This document shows positions 43,947 through 53,548 of a stretch of DNA of 64,000 nucleotides, piece by piece. Both the position numbers and the translations under genes were made by a program. Every line of letters starts with the position of its first letter. Position 1 is the stretch's first letter. The stretch is from positions 35,192 to 99,191 of the forward strand of contig JANYGI010000179.1 of the NCBI GenBank assembly GCA_025362495.1. Direction: 5' to 3'. The stretch comes from Byssovorax sp. GTDB taxonomy: Bacteria > Myxococcota_A > Polyangia > Polyangiales > Polyangiaceae. The notes beneath the pieces were generated by a model. The model had not been told where the DNA came from. It saw only the letters and a program-made list of their open reading frames with translations, and made no database searches.

Positions 43947-45536
43947 TCAATGAGCCGCCATCGACGGGCCCCCGCTCTTCGACTTGCCGAGCAGGAGCAC
44001 CAGCGGGAGGGAGCACACGAAGAGCACGCCGGTGACCCAGAACGTGTCACCGAACGACATCACGGCGGCCTGCACGCTGACGGCGCCGTCGAGGATCTTG
44101 AGCGCGAGGGCGTGCGCCGAAACGGCGTCGTATCCCTTCGAGATGAACCCCGCCGTGAGCATGCCGACCCGATCGATCACCCCTTGATCCGAGGAGCCGA
44201 CGTGGGCCGCCAGCATGGCGCGGTGGTAGGTCTGCCGCTGCGCGAGCAAGGTGGTGAGCAGGGCAACACCGATGCTCCCGCCGAGCTGGCGAGTCAGGCT
44301 GAAGAAGCCCGCTGCCGCGCTGATGTCCGCCTTCGGGATCGGGCCGAGCGTGGCCATGTTCAGCGACAGAAACATCATCACGGTGCCGAACGAGCGGATC
44401 ATCAGGGGAGAGAACAGGTCGCCTGCGCCGGTCGCCGGGTTGAGCCGGCCGAGCTGGAGCAGCGCCGTGACGATGATCAGCGAGCCTGCGACGAGGAGCG
44501 TGCGCGGGTCGAACTTGCCGAGGAGCTTGGCCACGATCGGCATGGCGACGGCCGACGCCAGGGCGCCCGGGAGCAGGAGCATCCCGGTCTGCTGCGAGGT
44601 GAAATGAAGGATCGATTGGGCGAAAATCGGCACGGAGAAGAGCGCGCCGTAGAGGCCCATGCCGACGATGACCGAGAGGATGCTGCCCGCCCAGAGCGAG
44701 CGGTGGCGCAAAACGCGGAGATTGACGACGGGATGATCGGCGGCGAGCTGGCGCCGCACGAAGACGACGAGGCTCACCGCCGCGATCACCGAGAGGCCGA
44801 CGATGAAGGGAGAGTCGAACCAGTCGTCCGACTGGCCCTCTTCGAGCACCGTCTGGAGGCAGCCGAGGCCCGCGGCGAGCAAGGCAATCGACGTCCAGTC
44901 GACGCGGTTCTTGTCGCGCTGGGCCTCGGGTACGTCCTCCGGGAGGAAGGAGATACACATCATCACGGCGGCGATGCCGACCGGGATGTTGATGAAGAAG
45001 ATCCACCGCCAGCCGATGTTGGTGACGATGTATCCCCCGAGGGTCGGCCCTATGGTCGGACCGGCGATGACGACAGCGCCGAAGAAGGCCTGGGCCATGG
45101 CCTGCTCCGACTTCGGGAACGTCTCGAAGAGGAACGATTGCGCCTTGGCCAGCAGGCCTCCGCCGCCCAGGCCCTGGAGGACCCGGGCGATGACCAGCGT
45201 CGGCAGGTTGGTGGAGACGCCGCAGAGGATCGAGGCCAGCGTGAAGGCGATGAGCGAGAAGATGAAATAGCGCTTCTTGCCGAAGCGATCGCCCAGCCAG
45301 GCCGTGAGCGGGAGGATGATGACGTTGGCGACAGCGTAGCTCGACACGACCCAGCTCACCTGGCTCAGCGTGGCGCCGAGCGAGGCCTGCATCTCCGTCA
45401 ACGCGACGTTGACGATGCTGGTGTCGACGACCTCGAGCAGCGCTCCGAGCGCGACCGAGACGGCGATGAACCACTTGAGGTTGGCGCGCGGGGCCACCGC
45501 GGGCGCAGGGCTGCTATCGAGGGCTGCGGCGGTCAT
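43947..45536 (-). CDS. EmrB/QacA-type DHA2 MFS drug exporter
   Basis: 529 residues with 14 predicted membrane helices. DHA2 motifs: LLEVVDTSIVNVALTEM in helix 1, SYAVANVIILPLTAWLGDRFGKKR (motif A, split here by a helix) and GPTIGPTLGGYIV (motif C) in helix 5. With the membrane-fusion protein 10 bp upstream it forms an EmrAB-type pump for hydrophobic toxins across the envelope. An outer-membrane channel is not encoded here. Confidence 0.92.
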   Translation of the reverse strand: MTAAALDSSPAPAVAPRANLKWFIAVSVALGALLEVVDTSIVNVALTEMQASLGATLSQVSWVVSSYAVANVIILPLTAWLGDRFGKKRYFIFSLIAFTLASILCGVSTNLPTLVIARVLQGLGGGGLLAKAQSFLFETFPKSEQAMAQAFFGAVVIAGPTIGPTLGGYIVTNIGWRWIFFINIPVGIAAVMMCISFLPEDVPEAQRDKNRVDWTSIALLAAGLGCLQTVLEEGQSDDWFDSPFIVGLSVIAAVSLVVFVRRQLAADHPVVNLRVLRHRSLWAGSILSVIVGMGLYGALFSVPIFAQSILHFTSQQTGMLLLPGALASAVAMPIVAKLLGKFDPRTLLVAGSLIIVTALLQLGRLNPATGAGDLFSPLMIRSFGTVMMFLSLNMATLGPIPKADISAAAGFFSLTRQLGGSIGVALLTTLLAQRQTYHRAMLAAHVGSSDQGVIDRVGMLTAGFISKGYDAVSAHALALKILDGAVSVQAAVMSFGDTFWVTGVLFVCSLPLVLLLGKSKSGGPSMAAH

Positions 45537-45546
45537 GGTGGCTCCG

Positions 45547-46791
45547 CTACTTCCGCGTGTCGACCGAGAGCTCGGCGCTCATCCCGGGTCGGAGAAGCAT
45601 GCCTTGCGGGAGATCATGGAGCTTGATCCGCACCGGGATCCGCTGCACGACCTTGGTGAAGTTGCCAGTCGCGTTGTCGGGCGGGAGCAGGCTGAAGCGA
45701 GCCCCGGTGGCGCCGGAGAAGCTCTCGACCTCGCCGTGGAGCTTCACCCCGGGATAGGCGTCGATCTCCACCTCGGTAGGCGAGCCGACGCGCATGGCGC
45801 CGAGCTGGGTCTCCTTGAAGTTGCCAGTCACCCACGACGACTGGGTGGTGACGAGCTGCACGATCGCCTGCCCGGGCGCGACCATCTGGCCGACGGCGAT
45901 CGTCTTCTTCGACGCCGTACCGCGCTGCGGCGCGACGATCTTGGTGTAGGTGAGCTCGAGCGCGGCGAGATCGCGCGCGGCCTCGGCCGTGCGGACCTGC
46001 GCGTGCGCCGTGCGGGCCTTGGCGCGCGCCTGATCGATGAGCGCGTCGACGTCGCTCGATTGCGTGAGCTTGGCGTTGGCCTCTTGCACGCGGCTGACGG
46101 CGGTGGAGGTCGAGGCCTGGAGCGAGGCGAGGTGCGCCTTGGCCTGCGCGAGCGCGGCGTCCGCCGTGGAGAACTGCGCTTGCGCCTGCTCGATCGTCGA
46201 CTCGGCGAGGGCGCCGCTGGCGATGAGCTTCTTCGTGCGATCGAGATCGCCGCTGGCCTTGTCGCGCGTGGCCTGCGCCGACGCGACCTGCGCGACGCCC
46301 TCGGCGATCTGCTGTCGAGACGCGCCCGCGAGGCTCGACGCGCCCTGGAGCGCGGCCTCGGCGACCGACTTGTTGCCGCGCACGTTGATCTCGGCGACGC
46401 GGGCGTCGACGTCGGCGCCGTCGGCGGCGACGTTCGCGGCCTCGACCATCGCCTCGGCCTGCGCCAGCCGCGCCTTCGCGGGCTCGGGGTCGAGATCGGC
46501 GATGGGATCGCCGGCCTCCACCGCCTGGTTCTCCGTCACGTAGACCTTCACCACCGCGCCCGCGGTGCGCGACGGCACCGCCACGACGTCCGAATCGACC
46601 TGCGCGTCGTCCGTCGTCTCGAGCCCGCGATGCGCGAGATACCAGCCTCCGCCGCCGAGGGCGACGGCGGCGGCGATGGCCATCGGGATGACGGGCAGGC
46701 GCCTGGCCTTCGCCGGAGGAACGGCGGCGGCAGCAGGCGACTCGATCTCGACTTCGGGGCGAGCAGCGACGGCCGGTGTGGACGAGCTCAT
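45547..46791 (-). CDS. EmrA-type membrane fusion (HlyD) protein
   Basis: 414 residues from ATG 46791. One N-terminal membrane helix (about 38-55), the lipoyl half motif DDAQVDSDVVAVPSRTAG, a long coiled coil (about 110-275, Ala/Gln/Lys-rich) and the second lipoyl/barrel part (ELTYTKIVAPQRGTA, VTGNFKETQLGAMRVG, PGMSAELSVDTR). It couples the inner-membrane exporter to an outer-membrane channel. It diverges from the tetR gene with a 160-bp shared control region. Confidence 0.92.
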   Translation of the reverse strand: MSSSTPAVAARPEVEIESPAAAAVPPAKARRLPVIPMAIAAAVALGGGGWYLAHRGLETTDDAQVDSDVVAVPSRTAGAVVKVYVTENQAVEAGDPIADLDPEPAKARLAQAEAMVEAANVAADGADVDARVAEINVRGNKSVAEAALQGASSLAGASRQQIAEGVAQVASAQATRDKASGDLDRTKKLIASGALAESTIEQAQAQFSTADAALAQAKAHLASLQASTSTAVSRVQEANAKLTQSSDVDALIDQARAKARTAHAQVRTAEAARDLAALELTYTKIVAPQRGTASKKTIAVGQMVAPGQAIVQLVTTQSSWVTGNFKETQLGAMRVGSPTEVEIDAYPGVKLHGEVESFSGATGARFSLLPPDNATGNFTKVVQRIPVRIKLHDLPQGMLLRPGMSAELSVDTRK

Positions 46792-46843
46792 GATCGCAAA
46801 TCCTCTTCGTTGCCAGGGCGCGCACGAAGCGACACCGTTAAGG

Positions 46844-46897
46844 CAACCATCTGTTGCGAAGATATACCGCGACCCTAGCTTTCGCAACTGGTTGTGG
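46844..46897. promoter_or_regulatory. Paired inverted TetR-type operator sites between emrA and tetR
   Basis: GTTGCGAA (46853-46860) and TTCGCAAC (46881-46888) are perfect inverted arms 20 bp apart. Outside them CAACCA (46844-46849) and TGGTTG (46889-46894) extend the symmetry, so each side reads CAACCA..GTTGCGAA. CAACTGGTTG (46885-46894) has inverted CAAC/GTTG arms of its own. The centre contains TATA-like sequence (GATATACC), so a bound repressor could block both divergent promoters. Confidence 0.6.
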
Positions 46898-46951
46898 CCA
46901 TAATTCTGGGTCAGGGCATTCCGCCCCCGTTTCGAGGTAGTTTCCAGCACC

Positions 46952-47632
46952 ATGGACAGTCCGCACGACGACGAGGCGCAGCAGCGCAAGCGACGCACCG
47001 GAGAGCACGCGGCCCGCGTCGGCGGCCGGAGCGAGCGCGTCGTCCGCGACGTGCTAGGAGCGGCGGCGAAAGAGCTGGCGCGCGCGGGCTACGCGGCGCT
47101 GCGCATGGACGACGTCGCCGCGGCCGCCGGGGTCAACAAGACCACGATCTACCGGCGCTGGCCGACGAAGCCCGACCTCGTGCGCGCGACGATCAAATCG
47201 CTGAACGAGGGCACCCGCGTGGCGCCGGACCTCGGCTCGATCCGCGCCGACCTGCTCGCCATGATCAGCGAGCTCCTGGTCCGGATGGAGAACCCCGAGA
47301 AGCGCTGCATCGCGCGGATGATCACCGCCGAGATGGATCAGCCCGAGGTGCGGGAGCTGGTGCGCACGCTGCGCGAGGAGCACTTCATCCCGTGGAAGAC
47401 GGTGATCGCGCGGAGCATCGAGCGCGGCGAGCTGCCGGCGCGGAGCGACGCGCGGCTGATCGTCGATGTCATCCTCGGCACGGTGATGGGCGGGGTGGTC
47501 CGCTTCCAGGAGCACCACGATCCCGGCTATTTCGCCGCCATTGTCGAGCTCGTCGTCGCCGGCGCGAAGCACGGCGGGGCCATCCGCAGCGACGACGCGG
47601 GCGAGGGTGCGCCCGTCCACGCGAAGCGCTAG
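46952..47632 (+). CDS. TetR/AcrR-family transcriptional regulator
   Basis: 226 residues. The helix-turn-helix is at about 28-75 (VVRDVLGAAAKELARAGYAAL, MDDVAAAAGVNKTTIYRRWPTKPDL) followed by an all-helical ligand domain typical of the TetR C-terminal 16 type (RMITAEMDQPEVRELVR, DVILGTVMGGVVRF). It diverges from the emrAB-type pump, so it is almost surely its repressor, probably released by a pump substrate. Confidence 0.92.
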   Translation: MDSPHDDEAQQRKRRTGEHAARVGGRSERVVRDVLGAAAKELARAGYAALRMDDVAAAAGVNKTTIYRRWPTKPDLVRATIKSLNEGTRVAPDLGSIRADLLAMISELLVRMENPEKRCIARMITAEMDQPEVRELVRTLREEHFIPWKTVIARSIERGELPARSDARLIVDVILGTVMGGVVRFQEHHDPGYFAAIVELVVAGAKHGGAIRSDDAGEGAPVHAKR

Positions 47633-47641
47633 GGTCGCGCC

Positions 47642-48280
47642 GTGCAGCGACTCGTTGAAGGCATCCACCACTTCCGCGAGAACTATTTTGCCGAGAATCA
47701 AAGCCTCTTCGAGCACCTGGCCCGCGACGGGCAGACCCCGGAGACGCTGTTCATCACCTGCAGCGACTCGCGCGTCGTCCCGAACCTGATCACCAGCGCC
47801 GCGCCGGGCGAGCTCTTCATCGTGCGCAACGTGGGCAACATCGTCCCCTCCGTCGCCCGCGGGATGATCGGCGGCGTCGCGGCGGCGATCGAGTACGCGG
47901 TCCAGGTGCTCAACGTCGAGAACATCGTCATCTGCGGCCACACGCAGTGCGGCGCGATCGATGCGATCCTGGATCCTTCGCGCGTGCGGCACCTCGACTT
48001 CGTCTCGCGCTGGCTGAGCGAGTCGGAGGTGATCCCGAACCTCCTCCGCGACAAGTACGCGCACCTGGAAGGCGAGGCGCGCCTCGTCGCCGCCGCAGAG
48101 GAGAACGTGCTCGTGCAGCTCGAGAACCTGCGCTCGTACCCGTTCATCAGCAGCCGCCTCGACGCGGGGACGCTCAAGGTCGCGGGCTGGGTCTTCAAGA
48201 TCGCGACGGCGCAGGTGTTCGGCTACGACCCGGTGGTGCAGCAGTTCGTCTCGTTCGCGAGCTCGCCCGCGCCGCCGTGA
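47642..48280 (+). CDS. Beta-class carbonic anhydrase
   Basis: 212 residues with a GTG start 9 bp after tetR. Zinc ligands and catalytic pair are visible: Cys40 and Asp42-Arg44 in CSDSR, His100 and Cys103 in CGHTQCGA. It interconverts CO2 and bicarbonate in the cytoplasm. Length and spacing fit the beta class. Co-transcription with tetR is possible but functionally unrelated. Confidence 0.94.
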   Translation: MQRLVEGIHHFRENYFAENQSLFEHLARDGQTPETLFITCSDSRVVPNLITSAAPGELFIVRNVGNIVPSVARGMIGGVAAAIEYAVQVLNVENIVICGHTQCGAIDAILDPSRVRHLDFVSRWLSESEVIPNLLRDKYAHLEGEARLVAAAEENVLVQLENLRSYPFISSRLDAGTLKVAGWVFKIATAQVFGYDPVVQQFVSFASSPAPP

Positions 48281-48332
48281 CCGGCCGCGCTTGGCGCCCC
48301 GCGCCGACCTCGGTAATGCTCTCCCCGAGCCC

Positions 48333-51182
48333 ATGCGCCTTCGATCGCTCCTCGCTGCCCCGGTCGTCCTCCTCGCCACCGCCTCGCTGACGCTCGCCGC
48401 TCCGGCGTTCGCCGACTCGCCCGAGGCCGAGGCCCTCGGCCGCGGGGCCGCGGCGATCGCCCGCGGCGACTATCCGCTCGCCGAAAAGGAGTTCGCGTCG
48501 GTGCGATCCGGGACGAAGGAGCGCGCCGAGGCGCAGCTCGCCGTGGCGCGGATCCAGCTCCTCACGGGGCGCTTCGCCGAGGTCGAGAAGACGGCGAAGG
48601 CCGCTGCATCCGGCGGCAAAGAGGCCAGGGCCGAGGCGGCCGCGATCCGCGGAGAGGCCCTGGCGGCGCAGGGAAAGACGGCCGAAGCGATCGCCGTGCT
48701 GAAGGAGGTCGAGCCGCTCGACGAGGCCCGCCGCGCGCGGCTGCTCCTCGGTGAGCTCTTGATCCGGAGCGGCAAGCGGACCGAGGCCAAGGCGCCGCTG
48801 CTCACGCTCGTGCAGGACTACAACGACGACAAGATCACCGCGCAGGACGCCGTCGGCCTCTCGATGGTGGGGCGCGCGGCGCACCTGCTCCGCAGCCCGC
48901 GCGACGCCAACGAGGCCTACAACGCCGCCGAGAAGGCCGGCGCCAAGAAGATCGTCGAGACGCTGCTGTGGCGGGCCGAGCTCTTCCTCGACAAGTACGA
49001 TCCAGGCCACGCCGGCGAGGTCGTCAAAGAGGCCCTGAAGCTCGCCCCGAAGGACCCTTTTGCCCACGTGATGATGGCCCGGGTCAAGCTCGAGAACTCG
49101 ATGGATTTCGAGGCCGCCGAGAGCGAGGTGACGCAGGCGCTGGAGGTGAATCCGAACCTGCCCGAGGCCTATTTCGTGCGCGCCGGGCTCTCGCTCCGCG
49201 ACATGGAGATAACCGCCGCCGACGCCGCCGCCGACAAGGGGTTGAAGATCGATCCCGAGAACCTCGAGCTGCTCTCGATGAAGGCGGCCATCCGGTTCCT
49301 CGCCGACGACAAGCCCGGCTTCGAGAGCGTGAAGGCGCGAGTCTTCGCGCTGAACCCTGGGTATTCGAGCTTCTTCCAGATCGTGGGCGAGTACGCCGAG
49401 TGGGAGCACCGGTACGCCGACATCGTGCGGATGATGAACGAGGCCGTCACCGTCGATCCGCAGGACTCGAAGGCCTATGCCACCCTCGGGCTCAACCTCA
49501 TCCGCGGCGGCGACGACGATCCGGGCGTGGTCGCCCTGAAGAAGGCCTGGGACAAGGACAAATTCAACGTCCGCGTCTACAACACGCTCAACCTCTTCGA
49601 GAAGGATCTCGCGACCGAGTACGTGACCGTCCCCGGGCAGACGTTCAAGATACGGTATCAGAAGGACGAGAGGGCGATCCTCGAGCGCTACGTGCCGAGG
49701 ATGCTGGAAGAGGCCTGGGGCTCGATGGTGCAGCGTTACGGCTTCACCCCGAAGACGCCCGTGCAGATCGAGCTCTACGCCGATCAGGAGCAGTTCAGCA
49801 TCCGCACGAGCGGGCTCCCCAACATCGGTATCCAGGGCGTGTGCTTCGGCCAGACGCTGGCGGCGATGAGCCCCGCGGCGGGCGCCTTCAACTGGGGTAA
49901 CGTGATCTGGCACGAGCTCGGCCACGTGTTCGCCATCCAGATGTCGAAGAACCACGTGCCGCGCTGGTTCACCGAGGGTCTGAGCGAGTACGAGACCATC
50001 GTTCGAAGGCCCGAGTGGAAGCGCGAGGAGGATCCGGCGCTGTTCGCCGGCCTCCAGGGCGGCCGCATCCCCGCGGTCGACAGCTTCAACAAGGCCTTCA
50101 CCCACGTCGACGACGTGGAAGACGTGACGATGGCCTACTTCGCGGCGAGCCAGATCCTGGTCTACATCGCCCAGGAGTACGGCTTCCCCAAGGTGGTGGC
50201 GATGCTGCCGCGCTGGGGCAACGGAGAGCGGACGCCGGAGGTGGTGAAGGAGACGCTCGGGATCACCTCGGACGAGCTCGATCGGCGGTTTCGAGCGTGG
50301 CTGTTGCCGCGGCTCTCCCGGTACACGAAGCAGTACGTCCCCGATCTCCACTCCCCTCCCCTCGACGACGCGCGCAAGGCCGCCAAGGCCGCTCCGACGA
50401 ACGCCAAGAAGATGGTCGAGCTGGCGCTGGCGCTCTTCGCCGACGGCCAGAAGCCCGAGGGAGAGGCCATGCTGGCCGAGGCGCTGCGCCTCGATCCGAA
50501 GCAGCCCGACGCGCATTTCGTCAAGCTGCGGATGGCAATGCACGACAAGAACTTCGACGAGGCGGGCAAGCTCGTCGCCACGATGATCGCCGACGGGCAC
50601 GACGGCTATGCCGTGCGGATGAAGTCGGCCGATCTCGCCGAGGCCCGCAAGGACACGGTGCGCGAGAAGACCGATCTCGAGGCCGCGTCGAAGCTCGATC
50701 CCACCCAGGTGGAGCCGATTCAAGGCCTCTACGATCTGGCGCACAAGCAGCAGGACGGCGACGAAGAGCTGCGGACGCTGCGGCTGCTGGCCTCGCTCGA
50801 TCAGCACGATCGCAAGGTGTGGGGGATGCTCCTCGAGAAGCTCGTGCAGAAGGGCCTCTGGGCAGAGGCCGTGACCATCGGGGAAGGAGCCCTGTTCGTC
50901 GACGTGGCCAGCCCCAAGATCCACCGGCTCTACGCGCGCGCGCTGGCCCGCACCGGGCGCTTCGTCACGGCGGTGTACGAGCTCAACAGCGCCATCGTGT
51001 GCAAGCCGAAGCCGAAGGATCAGGCGGAGATCTACGCCGAGCTCGGCCGGGCGTACGACAAGCTGAAGAGCCCCGAGCTCGCCGCCAAGGCGCGGGAATA
51101 CGGCAAGCAGGTCGCCAGCGCGCCCGCGGTCCATGACGACGACGACGGCAGTCCGACGAAGGGCCATGGCCGCGGCGGCTGA
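48333..51182 (+). CDS. TPR-containing peptidase-MA-like metallopeptidase, secreted
   Basis: 949 residues from ATG 48333, chosen for the signal peptide (MRLRSLLAAP to PAFA). TPR-like helices fill about 25-430 and again from about 690. Between them is a gluzincin domain with WHELGHVFAIQ (His527, Glu528, His531) and WFTEGLSEYE about 20 residues later, whose Glu is the third zinc ligand. This is the peptidase-MA-like arrangement seen in large TPR proteins of this bacterial group. The signal peptide places it in the periplasm or outside. Substrate unknown. Confidence 0.87.
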   Translation: MRLRSLLAAPVVLLATASLTLAAPAFADSPEAEALGRGAAAIARGDYPLAEKEFASVRSGTKERAEAQLAVARIQLLTGRFAEVEKTAKAAASGGKEARAEAAAIRGEALAAQGKTAEAIAVLKEVEPLDEARRARLLLGELLIRSGKRTEAKAPLLTLVQDYNDDKITAQDAVGLSMVGRAAHLLRSPRDANEAYNAAEKAGAKKIVETLLWRAELFLDKYDPGHAGEVVKEALKLAPKDPFAHVMMARVKLENSMDFEAAESEVTQALEVNPNLPEAYFVRAGLSLRDMEITAADAAADKGLKIDPENLELLSMKAAIRFLADDKPGFESVKARVFALNPGYSSFFQIVGEYAEWEHRYADIVRMMNEAVTVDPQDSKAYATLGLNLIRGGDDDPGVVALKKAWDKDKFNVRVYNTLNLFEKDLATEYVTVPGQTFKIRYQKDERAILERYVPRMLEEAWGSMVQRYGFTPKTPVQIELYADQEQFSIRTSGLPNIGIQGVCFGQTLAAMSPAAGAFNWGNVIWHELGHVFAIQMSKNHVPRWFTEGLSEYETIVRRPEWKREEDPALFAGLQGGRIPAVDSFNKAFTHVDDVEDVTMAYFAASQILVYIAQEYGFPKVVAMLPRWGNGERTPEVVKETLGITSDELDRRFRAWLLPRLSRYTKQYVPDLHSPPLDDARKAAKAAPTNAKKMVELALALFADGQKPEGEAMLAEALRLDPKQPDAHFVKLRMAMHDKNFDEAGKLVATMIADGHDGYAVRMKSADLAEARKDTVREKTDLEAASKLDPTQVEPIQGLYDLAHKQQDGDEELRTLRLLASLDQHDRKVWGMLLEKLVQKGLWAEAVTIGEGALFVDVASPKIHRLYARALARTGRFVTAVYELNSAIVCKPKPKDQAEIYAELGRAYDKLKSPELAAKAREYGKQVASAPAVHDDDDGSPTKGHGRGG

Positions 51183-51199
51183 CTGCTGACGGCTGACAG

Positions 51200-51243
51200 G
51201 GAGAGAGAGGCGATATCCAGAGATACCGCCCCTCCCTCTCGCG
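51200..51243. terminator. Hairpin between convergent genes, probable bidirectional terminator
   Basis: GGCGATATC (51210-51218) pairs with GATACCGCC (51223-51231) with one mismatch and a 4-nt loop, extended outward by imperfectly paired GGGAGAGAGA and CCTCCCTCTC. It lies in the 68-bp gap between two convergent genes. There is no long T-tract on either strand. Confidence 0.5.
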
Positions 51244-51250
51244 CCCCGGC

Positions 51251-51808
51251 TCACTTCTTCAGGTGATCCTTGATGCTCTGCACCGACGTCAGGTGCTCAC
51301 GCAGCGTGGGCAGCGTGCTCGTCGCGAAGGCCTTCAGGTCGGGATCCTTGGCGTCCTTGGACATCTTGTCGAAGGTGTCGACGTCGTTCTTGTGGTCGTC
51401 CACCATCGCGTCGATGTACGCCTTGTCGAAGTCGGCGCCGGTCTTCTTGGCCAGGCTGTCGATCTTGTCCTGATGCTTCTTGTCGAGCTGCTGCGGCAGC
51501 GTCAGGCCCTTTTGCTGAGCGAGCTGCTGGAGGCGGCCGTTCACCGCGGTGTGGTCGTCGACCATCCGCTTGCCGAACTGCTTGACCTCGTCGGCCATCG
51601 TCTTCTGCTGGGCGAGCTGCCCCGCCCGGACCTCGTACAGACCCCCTTGCGCTGCGTCGTCGACGAACTCGCGATCTTGCTTCACGAGCGGACCCGGCTT
51701 GGGGTTGGCCTGAACACCGTCGTGCGGCGGCTGGCTCTGGGAGAGCGCCTCGGCGGCGGGCAAGCTCGCTGCGGCAAGGACTGCAGCGAATAAAATGGAC
51801 CTCGTCAT
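51251..51808 (-). CDS. DUF4142-family periplasmic protein
   Basis: 185 residues from ATG 51808; the signal peptide ends near residue 22 (AAEALSQ). The DUF4142 helical-bundle pattern is clear: REFVDDAAQGGLYEVRAGQLA, VKQFGKRMVDDHTAVNGRL and YIDAMVDDHKNDVDTF. DUF4142 proteins are ferritin-like in predicted fold but their function is not settled. An AGGAGCAGG-like site precedes the ATG. Confidence 0.9.
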   Translation of the reverse strand: MTRSILFAAVLAAASLPAAEALSQSQPPHDGVQANPKPGPLVKQDREFVDDAAQGGLYEVRAGQLAQQKTMADEVKQFGKRMVDDHTAVNGRLQQLAQQKGLTLPQQLDKKHQDKIDSLAKKTGADFDKAYIDAMVDDHKNDVDTFDKMSKDAKDPDLKAFATSTLPTLREHLTSVQSIKDHLKK

Positions 51809-52004
51809 CCTGCTCCTCCGTTCTGGTTTTCCGGCGCCCGGCGGCGGGCGCCGAGCTTGCGACGGAAGCCTCGTGAACCTCGCCCGCGACGGCAAGGGGA
51901 GCGCGCGACGAATATCGATGGTCGAGCCCGCGCGGCGATCACCTCTCGCCCATGGGCGCGAGGTGCACGGCGGGTAGCGACACGAAGTGCGATGAGGCCG
52001 GCCG

Positions 52005-53291
52005 TCAGGCGAGCAGGCCGGCCTCGGCCATGAAGGCGCGCTCGACCTCGGCGTAATCGACCTCGACGTCGAGGCGCGCGAGCACCGAATAGAAGCCGAA
52101 CTGAAGGCGGTTCATGAACAGGATCCCCGGCGGGAGCGGGGCTATCTCGTCGGCCTTCATGGTGCGGGCCTCCATCGCCAGATCCTTCACGCCCTGAACG
52201 AGGCTGGCCACGTAAGGGCGGGTGATGCGGTAGGGGCGATCGAAGATCGGATCGAAGCAGCGGCGCGAGTAGGCGATCGCCAGCTCTTCGTAGCGGCCTC
52301 CGCGGGTCTCGAGGATCACCGCCGAGGCGCGGGCGAAGGCGGCCTCGTCGCGGAGCAGGGCGGCGCGGTGCACCTCGACGGCGTCGACGAGGCGCTGGCC
52401 GACGATCGGTTGCACGCAGCCGAAGTCGAGGAAGGTGATCTGGCCGCCGGGCTGGAAGAGGTAATTGCCCGGATGTGGATCGGCGTTGAAGGCCCCTCCG
52501 ACGAGGTTGCCTTTGAAGACGAAGCGCCAGAGTGTCTCGGCCCAGGCGCGCCGCTCGGCGGGCGTGCCACAGGCGGCCTCTTCCAGCGTCGTACCGCGGG
52601 CGAAATCGCTGGTGAGCACGCGCTTGCTCGACCTTTCGGCCCAGACGCGGGGGACGCGGATGGTGGGATCGCCCTCGTGAAGAGCGATGAAGCTGTTCTG
52701 GCGCTCGGCCTCGAGGGTGTAATCGAGCTCTTCGCGGAAGCGCTCCTTGACCTCGTCGAGCATCGCTCCGGCGTTGAGCTTGCGACCCCCGAAGGCGATG
52801 GCCATCCCCTCCAGGATCCCGGCGTTCTTGAGGTCGGACTCCACCGCTCCGGCGATGCCGGGGTGCTGCACCTTGACGGCGACCTCTTGCCCGCTCGAGA
52901 GCACCGCGCGGTGGACCTGGCCAATCGAGGCGCTGGCCACCGGCACGTCGTCCCAGGTGCTGAAGAGATCGGCGAGCGGCGCGCCGAGCTCTTCCTCGAC
53001 GAGGGCGCGGATCGCGGTGGAAGACGAGCGCGGGGCCGCCGATCGCAGCGAGCGCAGCGCCGTCTCGTACGACTCGCGGTGCTCCTCCGGGACGACGCCG
53101 TCCACGTAGCTCGCCATCTGACCGACCTTGGCCGCGATGCCGCGCAGATTGCCGAGGACCTCGGCCGCCTTCACCGCGGCCGACGCGCCATCCTTCGAGA
53201 ACAGCAGGCTGGCGCCGGTGCGCGCCGCCAGCCCCGAGAGCTGCCGAAGCCTGCCGAAGCGACCTTCCGGGACCTTTTTGTCTTCACTCAT
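52005..53291 (-). CDS. UbiB/ABC1 (AarF)-family atypical kinase
   Basis: 428 residues. Family motifs: KxGQ in GIAAKVGQMASYVDG, SIGQVHRA, VAVKVQHPG, ADPHPGNYLF and LDFGCVQ. UbiB/ADCK proteins are ATP-binding proteins with roles in quinone and lipid metabolism; members outside ubiquinone loci are of unknown specificity. There are no C-terminal membrane helices. It stands alone, with 196-bp and 257-bp non-coding flanks in which I see nothing definite. Confidence 0.92.
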   Translation of the reverse strand: MSEDKKVPEGRFGRLRQLSGLAARTGASLLFSKDGASAAVKAAEVLGNLRGIAAKVGQMASYVDGVVPEEHRESYETALRSLRSAAPRSSSTAIRALVEEELGAPLADLFSTWDDVPVASASIGQVHRAVLSSGQEVAVKVQHPGIAGAVESDLKNAGILEGMAIAFGGRKLNAGAMLDEVKERFREELDYTLEAERQNSFIALHEGDPTIRVPRVWAERSSKRVLTSDFARGTTLEEAACGTPAERRAWAETLWRFVFKGNLVGGAFNADPHPGNYLFQPGGQITFLDFGCVQPIVGQRLVDAVEVHRAALLRDEAAFARASAVILETRGGRYEELAIAYSRRCFDPIFDRPYRITRPYVASLVQGVKDLAMEARTMKADEIAPLPPGILFMNRLQFGFYSVLARLDVEVDYAEVERAFMAEAGLLA

Positions 53292-53548
53292 CGTGGGGCG
53301 GCTCGCCTTCTAGCGCACCGCGCGCAGCGCGTCCCGTGGCAGTCGTCGCGCGACGCCGGCGATCGGCAAAAAGACCTGGTTTGACGCGGCGAACGGGAGC
53401 GCGGCGAGCGGGGATTGACCATGCGCTGAAGACCCGTCGAATTCTTGCTTGACGCGCGGGGCGATCCGCCCGTGAAATGGCGCGTCATCGTCGAGGTCCA
53501 GATCCCGCGCTGGCCGCGACGGGCGACCCCGTCCCCAGGAGGCCTGTC

